A stretch of 64,000 bases of DNA. It comes from Odiellus spinosus. Lineage: Eukaryota > Arthropoda > Arachnida > Opiliones > Phalangiidae. The stretch lies in assembly GCA_963920705.1 (NCBI GenBank), contig OY987239.1, forward strand, positions 1,797,501 to 1,861,500. Direction: 5' to 3'. The notes under the pieces are model-generated. The model was given only the letters and a program-made list of their open reading frames with translations. It searched no databases and had not been told where the DNA came from. The position numbers and the translations under genes were made by a program. This document shows positions 44,083 to 57,022 of the stretch, piece by piece (position 1 is the stretch's first letter; every line of letters starts with the position of its first letter).

Positions 44083-44425
44083 ATACTATGCCCTGAAATC
44101 GATTTAAACCGTTTCAAAACCTTTCGCTAGAGTCGTGTGAACGGGGACCGTCTTTTCTCGAATCGATTTGATTCGATTTCTCGAAACTGCTTCGGGAACC
44201 AGTTTCATTTACCGATTCTGAAGTTTCAACAAACCGATAGATGAAGCTACGATAAACCGATAGATGAAGCTACGATAAACTGTAAAGATAATGCCTAAAC
44301 ACACGATTAAAACGATTCCGGGCGATTTGAATATAGGTTTGATTTTACCGTTTCAAATCGATTAAGGAAGCATATGCTTTCATACGGTTTGAATCGATTA
44401 CAAGGCATAGTGTGACCGCAGTTCA
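44083..44425 (+). repeat. Family D element, fullest copy
   Basis: Left end ACTATGCCCTGAAATCGATT; right end AATCGATTACAAGGCATAGT is its approximate complement. Includes a short internal duplication of CCGATAGATGAAGCTACGAT. Confidence 0.85.
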
Positions 44426-44429
44426 AGTG

Positions 44430-44610
44430 ATTTCTTATCGTTTAAAGAGGCTTAATCCCATAGCTAAGCCTTTTTTGAAGGTAAGATCTAAATTTATTTC
44501 TAGTTTAATATTTGTTTATAAATTTATTTTACTGTTGAATTAGGCCTATTTCAACGATAAGGAATCGATATAAAATTCGTTTGTTAATAGGTTGCATTCT
44601 CCCTTTTATT
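44430..44610. repeat. Family C, partial copy
   Basis: Lacks the outer left end; right end GGTTGCATTCTCCCTTT. Confidence 0.7.
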
Positions 44611-45674
44611 TAATTACAACTTTTATTTAAAAAAACCAAACTATATCCCATTTAAATTCAATACAAATTCGATACCAAAAAATAAAAATTTTGAAAATTT
44701 TCAAAGAATTTATCCTGTTCCAAACAGCTAGGATTATATTACTCGAAACTTATTTTTAATGATTTGATCGATCAGAGTATATGTATATTTTCCGAAAAGG
44801 GTAAAATTTCCTCATTAATGACGATCTACACTCCAAAAATGGTAAAAGATAGTAAGATATTAATGCTAAAATGTTGTATTTCAGTCGATAAAACCATAAG
44901 CCTATTATTTCTCCCGAAAGTTAGAAACAAGGATCATTTTAGTGTTAAGCTAATCGCCAATCTCGCGACTCAAATCCATTTAATGGTTGTAGCTTGAAAC
45001 TCTCCCATTCGTGCAATGACATCCTGTTTCCTGTCAAGAGGAATGAGGTGGTTTAGGGGGTGGCGTAGGGCTTCAAATCTCTATCTCTCTCTCCCGTATA
45101 GCGATGAATACGAAGGGCTCTATGGGGAACTTTAACTTACGGGTGAAAAATTAATAGGCTTATGGTAATACCCTACAAAGATAGGTTCTTTTGACTTTCA
45201 ATATATTTCAAATTGTATTAAGGCAGCAGGTGCGTAACCTTCGGTATATAAATGAGGTTTTTCTTAATTTTCAGCTAATTTTACTTTTAAATTAAAACAC
45301 TTGTAAGTTTTGGGAACGTAATCCGAGAGCGCGCGCGGGTCCAGAAAGGGTTTAAGCTTAGCGAACTTAAGAGAAGAGGGGTGGAATATGAAGCAAGGCT
45401 TAACACCCCTAGTTTTCACTAGGGAGATATTTATATTCAAAATAAAATGAGAAGGACCCACTGGTCCCTACGCGTTGCAGCTGCTAAATTTCATTATCTC
45501 TACAGTAGAACTAGCTTTTCAGGAACGCTAACCCCGTTAATTCATTATACGGCGTCACCGTTGGGATTTAGAAACCCTAGCTGCCATACTTCAACCCTTC
45601 TTAAAGCCACGTTCAAACTGTGATAGTCAATGAGAACTCACCAAAAAAATTATTTTCTGTACCTAGTATCAAAC
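44611..45674. other. Unassigned stretch
   Basis: A 77-codon open frame at 44764 (MIDQSICIFSEKGK) is unrecognised and probably chance. Confidence 0.3.
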
Positions 45675-46150
45675 GAAACCACTTCTGTTATTCGTATATT
45701 TTCAGATATTTTATTTTCGGATAAATTGTTTGTAACTAAAAAAAAATTAAATTTCTATTTTCGTATAATTGTTAAACGAATAAGTTTTATCCGAAGATAA
45801 GCATTCGCCGCTTTATCTACCTGCAAATTACTCGTTTTCAAACGTTAAACGATGGATAAGAAATACTCGCGTTTCCAGAATAAAATATAAGAAAAAATTT
45901 TCAAATTGACTTTTAATTTGAAGAATATAAATGAAACGACGAAACCAAGATTTTAAATCATCTTTTTATTCGTTATTTTTCATGAAAATAAATTTTGAAT
46001 GATTTTTATCCGATCGTATAACGCGGATAATATTATAAGATAAGGCCATTTTTGGATAAAAACGGATACGGATTACCTTTTTTTACTTTATCTTCGAATA
46101 CGTTACCTCGAACTAAAAATAGTCTAATTTTAATCAAACAGTCTGAATGT
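45675..46150 (-). repeat. Family B, partial copy
   Basis: ATTCGTATATTTTCAGATAT, then AAGCATTCGCCGCTTTATC and GGATAAAAACGGATACGGAT. The distal end is replaced by unrelated DNA. Confidence 0.8.
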
Positions 46151-46457
46151 ACCTTTATATTCGCTACTCGCTTCGAGAACGTTGAAGTGGCGTTAGAGAG
46201 AAGGGAATAGAAGAAGGTGGAGAACACCTAGAAAACAGGATGGGATAGATATAAATGACGACTGACAGGATCCTAAATGAACTGACGCGAGGGTCGAAGA
46301 AGAGACGTTTCCTCGGAAAAGGATCAATGGTTCAGAGCCACGCAATACTCTGATAGAAAACTCTTAATTAACACGACATCATTTTCCTGAGTCTCAGATT
46401 CGACCAAATCTCCGCAAGGATTAACAACTTTTTTCCCACTTCATCGCATAATTCAAA

Positions 46458-46780
46458 GTGAGGGTGTCATGGATTTTCATGTACTATAAATGAAAATTGA
46501 GTCATATTTTCGGAGAGATCGTTAAAAAACGATTCAAAATATATATACATATGTCATAGAACAAAATTACAGCGACAGTAAAAATACATATTTTATAATC
46601 ACCCATTTTCGAAATCTTGAAAATAAAAATTCCCCGCAATCTACGTCATCACTATGATCGCGTGATTTCGCTATTGTAGAGCCGAAAGATAATTCTCGGG
46701 GGTCTTTTTCGTGTAAGTACTTTATCTAGAAAGTCGACTAATTTTCGTATAAAAATTTAAGTGAGGTAGAAATATGATAA
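46458..46780 (-). repeat. Family A copy
   Basis: Terminal GTGAGGGTGTCATGGATTTT, then ATACATATGTCATAGAACAA, CTACGTCATCACTATGATCG and GGTCTTTTTCGTGTAAGTAC. Confidence 0.8.
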
Positions 46781-46996
46781 AATTAAATTTTACAAATTAA
46801 ATTAAAATTCTAGAGACTGGAAAATTTACTATAATCTATAATTAAGATTTGATATGTGTCGTGGTTAAGTTTGTACCCAGATTACCCTTTGACCTGACAA
46901 GGAGACTACCCGAGGTGTTTATCGCCGATTTTGTCCAAAGTCTGCTATAATGTAGACCTATATAAGATATGAAAATTACCCAAAGGAGACGACGCA

Positions 46997-47719
46997 TTAC
47001 CCATTAGACTTCATTGATTTTATATCCAAATCGATGTACGTCTTCTCTTCCGACTGGACAAGTGCAACTGCCATCTGCGGGACCATACCACGGGATCGAT
47101 TCCCTACCCCATTTAAATCATTCCAGTCATCAATTTCCGCCATCTGGTTTTGATCCCCGATAAAACCAAATGTCCAATCAATATCCGTCAAATCCGTCAT
47201 AGCGGATACTTCATGACCTATGGGAGGCGTGACGTATATCTGAAAGGAGGAAGAAGGGTAATATTCTTCCAGGGAAACATAGGAACTCGATTCCGTTTGA
47301 GAGGAGTTATTCAGGCTTACTTCCGATAAGGGTGGTCTCCAATTGTTCATAGATGGCTGATATGTCGACAGTTTGGTAGGGGAAGATAGTCTTGGACCGT
47401 AAGATGGTGCTGGAGTTAGGAATGGCGTGGTCGATGCAACGAATGATTCGATGGACCACGATGAAGACTTCTCTTGACTGGCGTTAGAACCTCCTACATC
47501 GTGAAATGATGGTTTCGGTGACGTACCAGGGGTACCACCGTAGGATGAACAAACAAACGTATCGACACTCACGGATAGTAATTGTTGTGGCGAGGTACAG
47601 GCCTTATGGACAAATGGAGTCCAACTGTAGTGATGTCCATTCTTAACAAGAGGGTATGAAGCACCAGATTCTTTGAATTTCCGGCATCGAATTGCAGCTC
47701 GTTTGTTTTGGAACCAGTT
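46997..47719 (-). CDS. Last exon of a homeobox gene
   Basis: Exon of 723 nt (240 codons plus TAA at 46997-46999) starting after a clear acceptor, CTGTTTTTTAG, in phase 0. It opens with the end of a homeodomain recognition helix, NWFQNKRAAIRCRKFKES. W48, F49, Q50, N51 and R53 are in place, so the intron sits between homeodomain residues 46 and 47, a site used by many homeobox genes. Position 52 is Lys where Arg is usual, and the tail AAIRCRK is divergent. I cannot assign a class. After the helix comes YPLVKNGHHYSWTPFVHKA, then about 190 residues rich in Ser, Pro and Thr, with an acidic-aromatic stretch (MTDLTDIDWTFGFIGDQNQM) that could be an activation region. The rest of the homeodomain must lie in exons at higher coordinates; I did not find them in the window. 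The frame is open throughout, so it may be a live gene. Confidence 0.7.
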   Translation of the reverse strand, partial: NWFQNKRAAIRCRKFKESGASYPLVKNGHHYSWTPFVHKACTSPQQLLSVSVDTFVCSSYGGTPGTSPKPSFHDVGGSNASQEKSSSWSIESFVASTTPFLTPAPSYGPRLSSPTKLSTYQPSMNNWRPPLSEVSLNNSSQTESSSYVSLEEYYPSSSFQIYVTPPIGHEVSAMTDLTDIDWTFGFIGDQNQMAEIDDWNDLNGVGNRSRGMVPQMAVALVQSEEKTYIDLDIKSMKSNG

Positions 47720-48024
47720 CTAAAAAACAGATGATGCGTTATTCAAAATGTATAAGTCGTTTATTCCGGAAATTACTTCGGTGATGAGAAGCTATATATC
47801 TTCTGCAAGTTATCCCCTAACTTATCTCTACTTTGGTTCCTAAAAATAACTCCCTTTCGACGCCAAGTTTCTCCCCCTACACATATATATCTACTACTTA
47901 TTTACGTCATAGCGGGAAATTATATTACGGAAGAAATATCATACGGAGAGCCAACGTGACAATGGTATCATTAACGTATAATAATTTTCAATGTCCGTAC
48001 GTGCGTTCGTAACTTTCTCCCGCT

Positions 48025-48285
48025 CAAAACGTTTCCCTAGAGTCGTGTGAACGGGAAACCGTCTTTTCTCGAATCAATTTGATTCGATTTCTCGAAACTG
48101 CTTCGGGAACCAGTTTCGTACTGATTCGGAAGTTTCAACAACCGATGAATGAAGCTTCGATAAATCGATTTATAAAGATAACGCGTGAACACACGCTTAA
48201 AACGATTCCTGGGGGCCAATTTGAATATCGGTTTGATTTTACAGTTTCCAATCGATTTAGAAATGCTAGTGAGAACCTAGCTTAA
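48025..48285 (+). repeat. Family D element in the homeobox intron
   Basis: CCCTAGAGTCGTGTGAACGG, TTCTCGAAACTGCTTCGGGA and CAACCGATGAATGAAGCTTC. Lies upstream of the homeobox exon and so probably in its intron. Confidence 0.8.
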
Positions 48286-48902
48286 AGGGAATAAATTAGA
48301 AATTAATCCACCTATACTGAACTTGTCCAGATTATATTTAGAGATGTCAGACTACTTTTTCTACGAATCAATTATATCGATTTTAATCGAGTTATAAAAA
48401 CTCTGAAGAGTTCATCTTACGATATTTTTGAAACGATAAGAATTAATCTTTAATCGTTAGTGATTAAAATGAGGTAAACCTTCCTATTTATCATATTATC
48501 CTATTTGGTATAAATCCGAGTGATTAATTTTCAAATGATCAAGAAAGCGTTTTATATATATTTTATCGACTTAAAACAATGAGGGCGCCACACTCAGAAT
48601 AAGTAGGTTGTTGTCAGTTTGAATATTGGAGAAAAAAGGCCCTATATTAAATTAAAAGGGTTCCTCATATTTCTTGCAAGTGGGCCCTAAACTAAGCTAA
48701 CTTTAATGGGGAAAGGTAAATCCACCTGGTTTGGTTTAAATAATAATAATAATATGAAACTGTCGGTAACTAGAGATTTGGATTAATAGAGCATATATAA
48801 CTGCCACGACTTTTTCTCCAAAGTTTTAAAATAGTAATTTAATTTGTAAACTCAGCTTGAACTAGTTCACACACTTCCATCTGTCCATCATTGAGATTTG
48901 TT
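48286..48902. other. Unassigned AT-rich stretch
   Basis: Nothing recognised before the 19-bp satellite. Confidence 0.35.
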
Positions 48903-51900
48903 AAGATTTGAAAGATTTTTTGGGGGATTTGAAAGATTTGTTCTGGTTTGAAACGTGAGTTGGGGTTTGAAAGGTGAGTTGGGGTTTGAAAGATTTGTTC
49001 TGGTTTGAAAGATTTGTTCTGGTTTGAAAGATTTGTTCTGGTTTGAAAGATTTGTTTGGGTTTGAAAGACTTGTTTGGGTTTGAATGATTTGTTCTGGTT
49101 TGAAAGATTTGTTCTGTTTTGAAAGATTTGTTCTGGTTTGAAAGACTTGTTTGGGTTTGAATGATTTGTTCTGGTTTGAAAGATTGGTTCTGGTTTGAAA
49201 GATTTGTTTTGGTTTGAAAGATTTGTTTTGGTTTGAATGATTTGTTTTGGTTTGAAAGATTTGTTTGGGTTTGAATGATTTGTTTTGGTTTGAAAGATTT
49301 GTTTGGGTTTGAATGATTTGTTTGGGTTTGATGATTTGTTCTGCTTTGAAAGATTTGTTCTGGTTTGAATGATTTATTCTGGTTTGAAAGATTTGTTGGG
49401 ATTTGAAAGATTTGTTTAGGTTTGAAAAATCCGTTCTGGTTTGAAAGATTTGTTGGGGTTTGAAAGATTTGTTCTGGTTTGAAAGATTTGTTCTGGTTTG
49501 AGAAATTTGTTCTGGTTTGAAAGATTTGAACTGGTTTGAAAGATTTGTTTTGGTTTGAAAGATTTGTTCTAGTTTGAAAGATTTGTTCTGGTTTGAAAGA
49601 TTTGTTTGGGTTTGAATGATTTGTTTAGGTTTGAAAGATTTGTTCTGGTTTGAGAAATTTGTTCTGGTTTGAAAGATTTGTTCTGGTTTGAAAGATTTGT
49701 TTGGGTTTGAATGATTTGTTTAGGTTTGAAAGATTTGTTCTGGTTTGAAAGATTTGTTGGGGTTTGAATTATTTGTTTAGGTTTGAAAGATTTGTTCTGG
49801 TTTGAAAGATTTGTTGGGGTTTGAATGATTTGTTTAGGTTTGAAAGATTTGTTCTGGTTTGAAAGATTTGTTTTGGTTTGAAAGATTTGTTTTGGTTTGA
49901 ATGATTTGTTTTGGTTTGAAAGATTTGTTTGGGTTTGAATGATTTGTTTTGGTTTGAAAGATTTGTTTGGGTTTGAATGATTTGTTTGGGTTTGAATGAT
50001 TTGTTCTGCTTTGAAAGATTTGTTCTGGTTTGAATGATTTATTCTGGTTTGAAAGATTTGTTGGGATTTGAAAGATTTGTTTAGGTTTGAAAGATTTGTT
50101 CTGGTTTGAAAGATTTGTTGGGGTTTGAAAGATTTGTTCTGGTTTGAAAGATTTGTTCTGGTTTGAGAAATTTGTTCTGGATTGAACTGGTTTGAAAGAT
50201 TTGTTTTGGTTTGAAAGATTTGTTCTGGTTTGAAAGATTTGTTTGGGTTTGAATGATTTGTTTAGGTTTGAAAGATTTGTTCTGGTTTGAAAGATTTGTT
50301 GGGGTTTGAATGATTTGTTTAGGTTTGAAAGATTTGTTCTGGTCTGAAAGATTTGTTTTGGTTTGAAAGATTTGTTCTGGTTTGAAAGATTTAATCTGGT
50401 TTGAAAGATTGTTCTGGTTTGAAAGATTTGTTCTGGTTTGAGAGATTTGTTCTGGCTTGAAAGATTTGGTGCTGGCTTGAAAGATTTGTTCTGGCTTGAA
50501 AGATTTTTTCTGGTTTGAAAGATTTGTTCTGGTTTGAATGATTTATTCTGGTTTGAAAGATTTGTTGGGATTTGAAAGATTTGTTTAGGTTTGAAAGATT
50601 TGTTCTGGTTTGAAAGATTTGTTGGGGTTTGAAAGATTTGTTCTGGTTTGAAAGATTTGTTCTGGTTTGAGAAATTTGTTCTGGTTTGAAAGATTTGAAC
50701 TGGTTTGAAAGATTTGTTTAGGTTTGAAAGATTTGTTCTGGTTTGAGAAATTTGTTCTGGTTTGAAAGATTTGTTCTGGTTTGAAAGATTTGTTTGGGTT
50801 TGAATGATTTGTTTAGGTTTGAAAGATTTGTTCTGGTTTGAGAAATTTGTTCTGGTTTGAAAGATTTGTTCTGGTTTGAAAGATTTGTTTGGGTTTGAAT
50901 GATTTGTTTAGGTTTGAAAGATTTGTTCTGGTTTGAAAGATTTGTTGGGGTTTGAATTATTTGTTTAGGTTTGAAAGATTTGTTCTGGTTTGAAAGATTT
51001 GTTGGGGTTTGAATGATTTGTTTAGGTTTGAAAGATTTGTTCTGGTTTGAAAGATTTGTTTTGGTTTGAAAGATTTGTTTTGGTTTGAATGATTTGTTTA
51101 GGTTTGAAAGATTTGTTTGGGTTTGAATGATTTGTTTTGGTTTGAAAGATTTGTTTGGGTTTGAATGATTTGTTTGGGTTTGAATGATTTGTTCTGCTTT
51201 GAAAGATTTGTTCTGGTTTGAATGATTTATTCTGGTTTGAAAGATTTGTTGGGATTTGAAAGATTTGTTTAGGTTTGAAAGATTTGTTGGGGTTTGAAAG
51301 ATTTGTTCTGGTTTGAAAGATTTGTTCTGGTTTGAGAAATTTGTTCTGGTTTGAACTGGTTTGAAAGATTTGTTTTGGTTTGAAAGTTTGTTCTGGTTTG
51401 AAAGATTTGTTTGGGTTTGAATGATTTGTTTAGGTTTGAAAGATTTGTTCTGGTTTGAAAGATTTGTTGGGGTTTGAATGATTTGTTTAGGTTTGAAAGA
51501 TTTGTTCTGGTCTGAAAGATTTGTTTTGGTTTGAAAGATTTGTTCTGGTTTGAAAGATTTATTCTGGTTTGAAAGATTTGTTCTGGTTTGAGAGATTTGT
51601 TCTGGCTTGAAAGATTTGTTCTGGCTTGAAAGATTTGTTCTGGCTTGAAAGATTTTTTCTGGTTTGAAAGATTTGTTCTGGTTTGAATGATTTATTCTGG
51701 TTTGAAAGATTTGTTGGGATTTGAAAGATTTGTTTAGGTTTGAAAGATTTGTTCTGGTTTGAAAGATTTGTTGGGGTTTGAAAGATTTGTTCTGGTTTGA
51801 AAGATTTGTTCTGGTTTGAGAAATTTGTTCTGGTTTGAAAGATTTGAACTGGTTTGAAAGATTTGTTTTGGTTTGAAAGATTTGTTCTAGTTTGAAAGAT

Positions 51901-54720
51901 TTGTTCTGGTTTGAAAGATTTGTTTGGGTTTGAATGATTTGTTTAGGTTTAAAAGATTTGTTCTGGTTTGAGAAATTTGTTCTGGTTTGAAAGATTTGTT
52001 CTGGTTTGAAAGATTTGTTTGGGTTTGAATGATTTGTTTAGGTTTGAAAGATTTGTTCTGGTTTGAAAGATTTGTTGGGGTTTGAATTATTTGTTTAGGT
52101 TTGAAAGATTTGTTCTGGTTTGAAAGATTTGTTCGGGTTTGAATGATTTGTTTAGGTTTGAAAGATTTGTTCTGGTTTGAAAGATTTGTTTTGGTTTGAA
52201 AGATTTGTTTTGGTTTGAATGATTTGTTTTGGTTTGAAAGATTTGTTTGGGTTTGAATGATTTGTTTTGGTTTTAAAGATTTGTTTGGGTTTGAATGATT
52301 TGTTTGGGTTTGAATGATTTGCTCTGCTTTGAAAGATTTGTTCTGGTTTGAATGATTTATTCTGGTTTGAAAGATTTGTTGGGATTTGAAAGATTTGTTT
52401 AGGTTTGAAAGATTTGTTCTGGTTTGAAAGATTTGTTGGGGTTTGAAAGATTTGTTCTGGTTTGAAAGATTTGTTCTGGTTTGAGAAATTTGTTCTGGTT
52501 TGAACTGGTTTGAAAGATTTGTTTTGGTTTGAAAGATTTGTTCTGGTTTGAAAGATTTGTTTGGGTTTGAATGATTTGTTTAGGTTTGAAAGATTTGTTC
52601 TGGTTTGAAAGATTTGTTGGGGTTTGAATGATTTGTTTAGGTTTGAAAGATTTGTTCTGGTCTGAAAGATTTGTTTTGGTTTGAAAGATTTGTTCTGGTT
52701 TGAAAGATTTATTCTGGTTTGAAAGATTGTTCTGGTTTGAAAGTTTTGTTCTGGTTTGAGAGATTTGTTCTGGCTTGAAAGATTTGTTCTGGCTTGAAAG
52801 ATTTGTTCTGGCTTGAAAGATTTTTTCTGGTTTGAAAGATTTGTTCTGGTTTGAATGATTTATTCTGGTTTGAAAGACTTGTTTGGGTTTGAATGATTTG
52901 TTCTGGTTTGAAAGATTGGTTCTGGTTTGAAAGATTTGTTTTGGTTTGAAAGATTTGTTTTGGTTTGAATGATTTGTTTTGGTTTGAAAGATTTGTTTGG
53001 GTTTGAATGATTTGTTTTGGTTTGAAAGATTTGTTTGGGTTTGAATGATTTGTTTGGGTTTGATGATTTGTTCTGCTTTGAAAGATTTGTTCTGGTTTGA
53101 ATGATTTATTCTGGTTTGAAAGATTTTTTGGGATTTGAAAGATTTGTTTAGGTTTGAAAGATTTGTTCTGGTTTGAAAGATTTGTTGGGGTTTGAAAGAT
53201 TTGTTCTGGTTTGAAAGATTTGTTCTGGTTTGAGAAATTTGTTCTGGTTTGAAAGATTTGAACTGGTTTGAAAGATTTGTTTTGGTTTGAAAGATTTGTT
53301 CTAGTTTGAAAGATTTGTTCTCGTTTGAAAGATTTGATTGGGTTTGAATGATTTGTTTAGGTTTGAAAGATTTGTTCTGGTTTGAGAAATTTGTTCTGGT
53401 TTGAAAGATTTGTTCTGGTTTGAAAGATTTGTTTGGGTTTGAATGATTTGTTTAGGTTTGAAAGATTTGTTCTGGTTTGAAAGATTTGTTGGGGTTTGAA
53501 TTATTTGTTTAGGTTTGAAAGATTTGTTCTGGTTTGAAAGATTTGTTGGGGTTTGAATGATTTGTTTAGGTTTGAAAGATTTGTTCTGGTTTGAAAGATT
53601 TGTTTTGGTTTGAAAGATTTGTTTTGGTTTGAATGATTTGTTTTGGTTTGAAAGATTTGTTTGGGTTTGAATGATTTGTTTTGGTTTGAAAGATTTGTTT
53701 GGGTTTGAATGATTTGTTTGGGTTTGAATGATTTGTTCTGCTTTGAAAGATTTGTTCTGGTTTGAATGATTTATTCTGGTTTGAATGATTTGTTTTGGTT
53801 TGAAAGATTTGTTTGGGTTTGAATGATTTGTTTTGGTTTGAAAGATTTGTTTGGGTTTGAATGATTTGTTTGGGTTTGAATGATTTGTTCTGCTTTGAAA
53901 GATTTGTTCTGGTTTGAATGATTTATTCTGGTTTGAAAGATTTGTTGGGATTTGAAAGATTTGTTTAGGTTTGAAAGATTTGTTCTGGTTTGAAAGATTT
54001 GTTGGGGTTTGAAAGATTTGTTCTGGTTTGAAAGATTTGTTCTGGTTTGAGAAATTTGTTCTGGTTTGAACTGGTTTGAAAGATTTGTTTTGGTTTGAAA
54101 GATTTGTTCTGGTTTGAAAGATTTGTTTGGGTTTGAATGATTTGTTTAGGTTTGAAAGATTTGTTCTGGTTTGAAAGATTTGTTGGGGTTTGAATGATTT
54201 GTTTAGGTTTGAAAGATTTGTTCTGGTCTGAAAGATTTGTTTTGGTTTGAAAGATTTGTTCTGGTTTGAAAGATTTATTCTGGTTTGAAAGATTGTTCTG
54301 GTTTGAAAGATTTGTTCTGGTTTGAAAGATTTGTTCTGGTTTGAGAGATTTGTTCTGGCTTGAAAGATTTGTTCTGGCTTGAAAGATTTGTTCTGGCTTG
54401 AAAGATTTTTTCTGGTTTGAAAGATTTGTTCTGGTTTGAATGATTTATTCTGGTTTGAAAGATTTGTTGGGATTTGAAAGATTTGTTTAGGTTTGAAAGA
54501 TTTGTTCTGGTTTGAAAGATTTGTTGGGGTTTGAAAGATTTGTTCTGGTTTGAAAGATTTGTTCTGGTTTGAGAAATTTGTTCTGGTTTGAAAGATTTGA
54601 ACTGGTTTGAAAGATTTGTTGGGGAATTGAAAGATTTGCTCTGGTTTGAAAGATTTTTGCGGATTTTAAAGATTTGTTAACGGTTTGAAAGATTGGTTCT
54701 CGATTTGAAAGATTCGTTTT
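48903..54720 (+). repeat. 5.8-kb satellite of a 19-bp unit with higher-order pattern
   Basis: Roughly 300 units of TTTGAAAGATTTGTTCTGG with variants (TTGGGG, TTTAGG, TTTTGG, GAATGATT, GAGAAATT, CTTGAAAG). The marker TTGTTGGGATTTGAAAG recurs near 49396, 50060, 50562, 51248, 51711, 52378, 53127, 53942 and 54465. Alternate markers are about 1.13-1.19 kb apart over the first two thirds, so variants are arranged in a higher-order repeat. No coding frame: the unit contains TGA. Confidence 0.92.
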
Positions 54721-55480
54721 TGGATTTTTATTTCAAAAATTGTTTGGAAATTAAATTCTAATTGTGTCGTAAAAACTTTAGCGAAAAAAATTAAATACGT
54801 CAAATAATCAATCAAGTTTAATTAATTCTTCATAATTTATTTAAATATCGATTTAAATAGTATCAAAATAGGAACCATATAATCCACCAAAAAAATCCCA
54901 AGCTAGAAACTTTATTTTTAAGCGATAGATTAAAACATATAAAAAATATAACATAAAACAATTTTAATTCCCCTCATCATCCTTTCAAAAACTTCTCTGA
55001 CCCACCCCCTCATGTAAATAATAGACCTATTCCAAGCTCCGGGGCTCGCGGACTAATAATTGCGCGGTAAAAAGTTTAATGAAGTTTTTCAAATTAAATT
55101 TTGAAATAGGCTTAAAGGACACAATCCATTACTTTTAGAAATAAGTACAAGTATAAATAATAACAAATAAATACGTATATAAATCTAATTATCCTGAGAA
55201 ATAATTTTAATATGTAAAAATATCTAGAACTATTTTTTCCCTCTCCTCAATACACTAAGGAGAATGAGTGAGTCAGCGAGAAGTTTTCCCGAAGTTTTTT
55301 ACCTCCCCGAGTGAACTCAAGTACTTTAAAAAATAGTGTAGAGATTGAGAACATTAAACTATAAATTTCATATTTAATCGAGCACTTGGCAGGATATGAA
55401 GTCCAACTCAAGTGATATTTAATCCCTAGAACTCTCATTGTGATATGTTTTTACAGTGACTTAATATATGAAATTGGCCA
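54721..55480. other. Unassigned stretch with one ACCTCCCCGA fragment
   Basis: TTTTACCTCCCCGAGTGAAC at about 55300-55320 matches the terminal motif of the 8991-14073 element, apparently as a lone end. Confidence 0.45.
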
Positions 55481-57022
55481 CATTTCTAGGTAATGCGATT
55501 TACATTCAATCGCCTCGCTTTATTCGAGTACTCTATCCAAAAGATCGTGAGAAATTGGTCTCTTATCACCGAAATATAGGTGAGAAACGATTGCCTAAAC
55601 AATCAAAGACGTCACCATTGCACAAACGAGAGGGTTCACCGCAATTTTAAACGCTAACGTAAACCACCCATTGGTACGGTGCATCTGTGAGTACTGAATC
55701 TGCAAATCTCGCTTATATAGGCCGAGAAGAGATGTATTATTAAAGTTAAAAAATCAAATGATAAGAAAAGCATGCCAACTTTTTAATTACGGTGAATTAG
55801 GGTGAATATAATGGGATACTCATGATATGACATAATAGTCAAAATTAGACGGCTGAAGAGAGCTACCCTAGTAAAAGAACCCAATAAATGCAATTTTCCG
55901 TTAACGATAAAAAATGCCATTAAAAAAAGCTTATCAACTGTTTAATAAAATCAATTTTTGTTTATCAATTTAAAGCCAATTAATAAAGCTCGGCTAGTTA
56001 TATGTTTTACCCTTTTCGTCACCCATACAGGCATCTGTCTCTCTATTAACTCGAATTCGATTTATATTCATTATCATTCTACTGTTTAAGAAATAAAATT
56101 TTGTTTACCATTTTGAAGCAATGAATAAAGCTCGGCTAAGCTTATTATTTCACCCTTTTGTAACCCATTCAGGCACCTTTCTTTCTATTAACTCGAATTC
56201 GATGGATATTCCTTATCATTCTACTGTTTAAGAAATTAAATTTTTGTTTATCATTTCTAGGTAATGCGATTTACATTCAATCGCCTCGCTTTATTCGAGT
56301 ACTCTATCCAAAAGATCGTGAGAAATTGGTCTCTTATCACCGAAATATAGGTGAGAAACGATTGCCTAAACAATCAAAGACGTCACCATTGCACAAACGA
56401 GAGGGTTCACCGCAATTTTAAACGCTAACGTAAACCACCCATTGGTACGGTGCATCTGTGAGTACTGAATCTGCAAATCTCGCTTATATAGGCCGAGAAG
56501 AGATGTATTATTAAAGTTAAAAAATCAAATGATAAGAAAAGCATGCCAACTTTTTAATTACGGTGAATTAGGGTGAATATAATGGGATACTCATGATATG
56601 ACATAATAGTCAAAATTAGACGGCTGAAGAGAGCTACCCTAGTAAAAGAACCCAATAAATGCAATTTTCCGTTAACGATAAAAAATGCCATTAAAAAAAG
56701 CTTATCAACTGTTTAATAAAATCAATTTTTGTTTATCAATTTAAAGCCAATTAATAAAGCTCGGCTAGTTATATGTTTTACCCTTTTCGTCACCCATACA
56801 GGCATCTGTCTCTCTATTAACTCGAATTCGATTTATATTCATTATCATTCTACTGTTTAAGAAATAAAATTTTGTTTACCATTTTGAAGCAATGAATAAA
56901 GCTCGGCTAAGCTTATTATTTCACCCTTTTGTAACCCATTCAGGCACCTTTCTTTCTATTAACTCGAATTCGATGGATATTCCTTATCATTCTACTGTTT
57001 AAGAAATTAAATTTTTGTTTAT
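55481..57022 (+). repeat. Perfect 771-bp tandem duplication
   Basis: 55481-56251 and 56252-57022 read as identical, joined at a CATTT microhomology. Each copy carries an open frame coding AIYIQSPRFIRVLYPKDREK and more (ending GSPQF), which I do not recognise, followed by family E satellite units. The perfect identity suggests a recent event or an assembly artefact. Confidence 0.88.

Noticed and set aside
55468-55650. 60-codon frame (FLGNAIYIQSPRFIRVLY) as a gene
   Set aside because: It lies in the duplicated 771-bp unit, with no recognisable domain. The second copy lacks the same start codon context.
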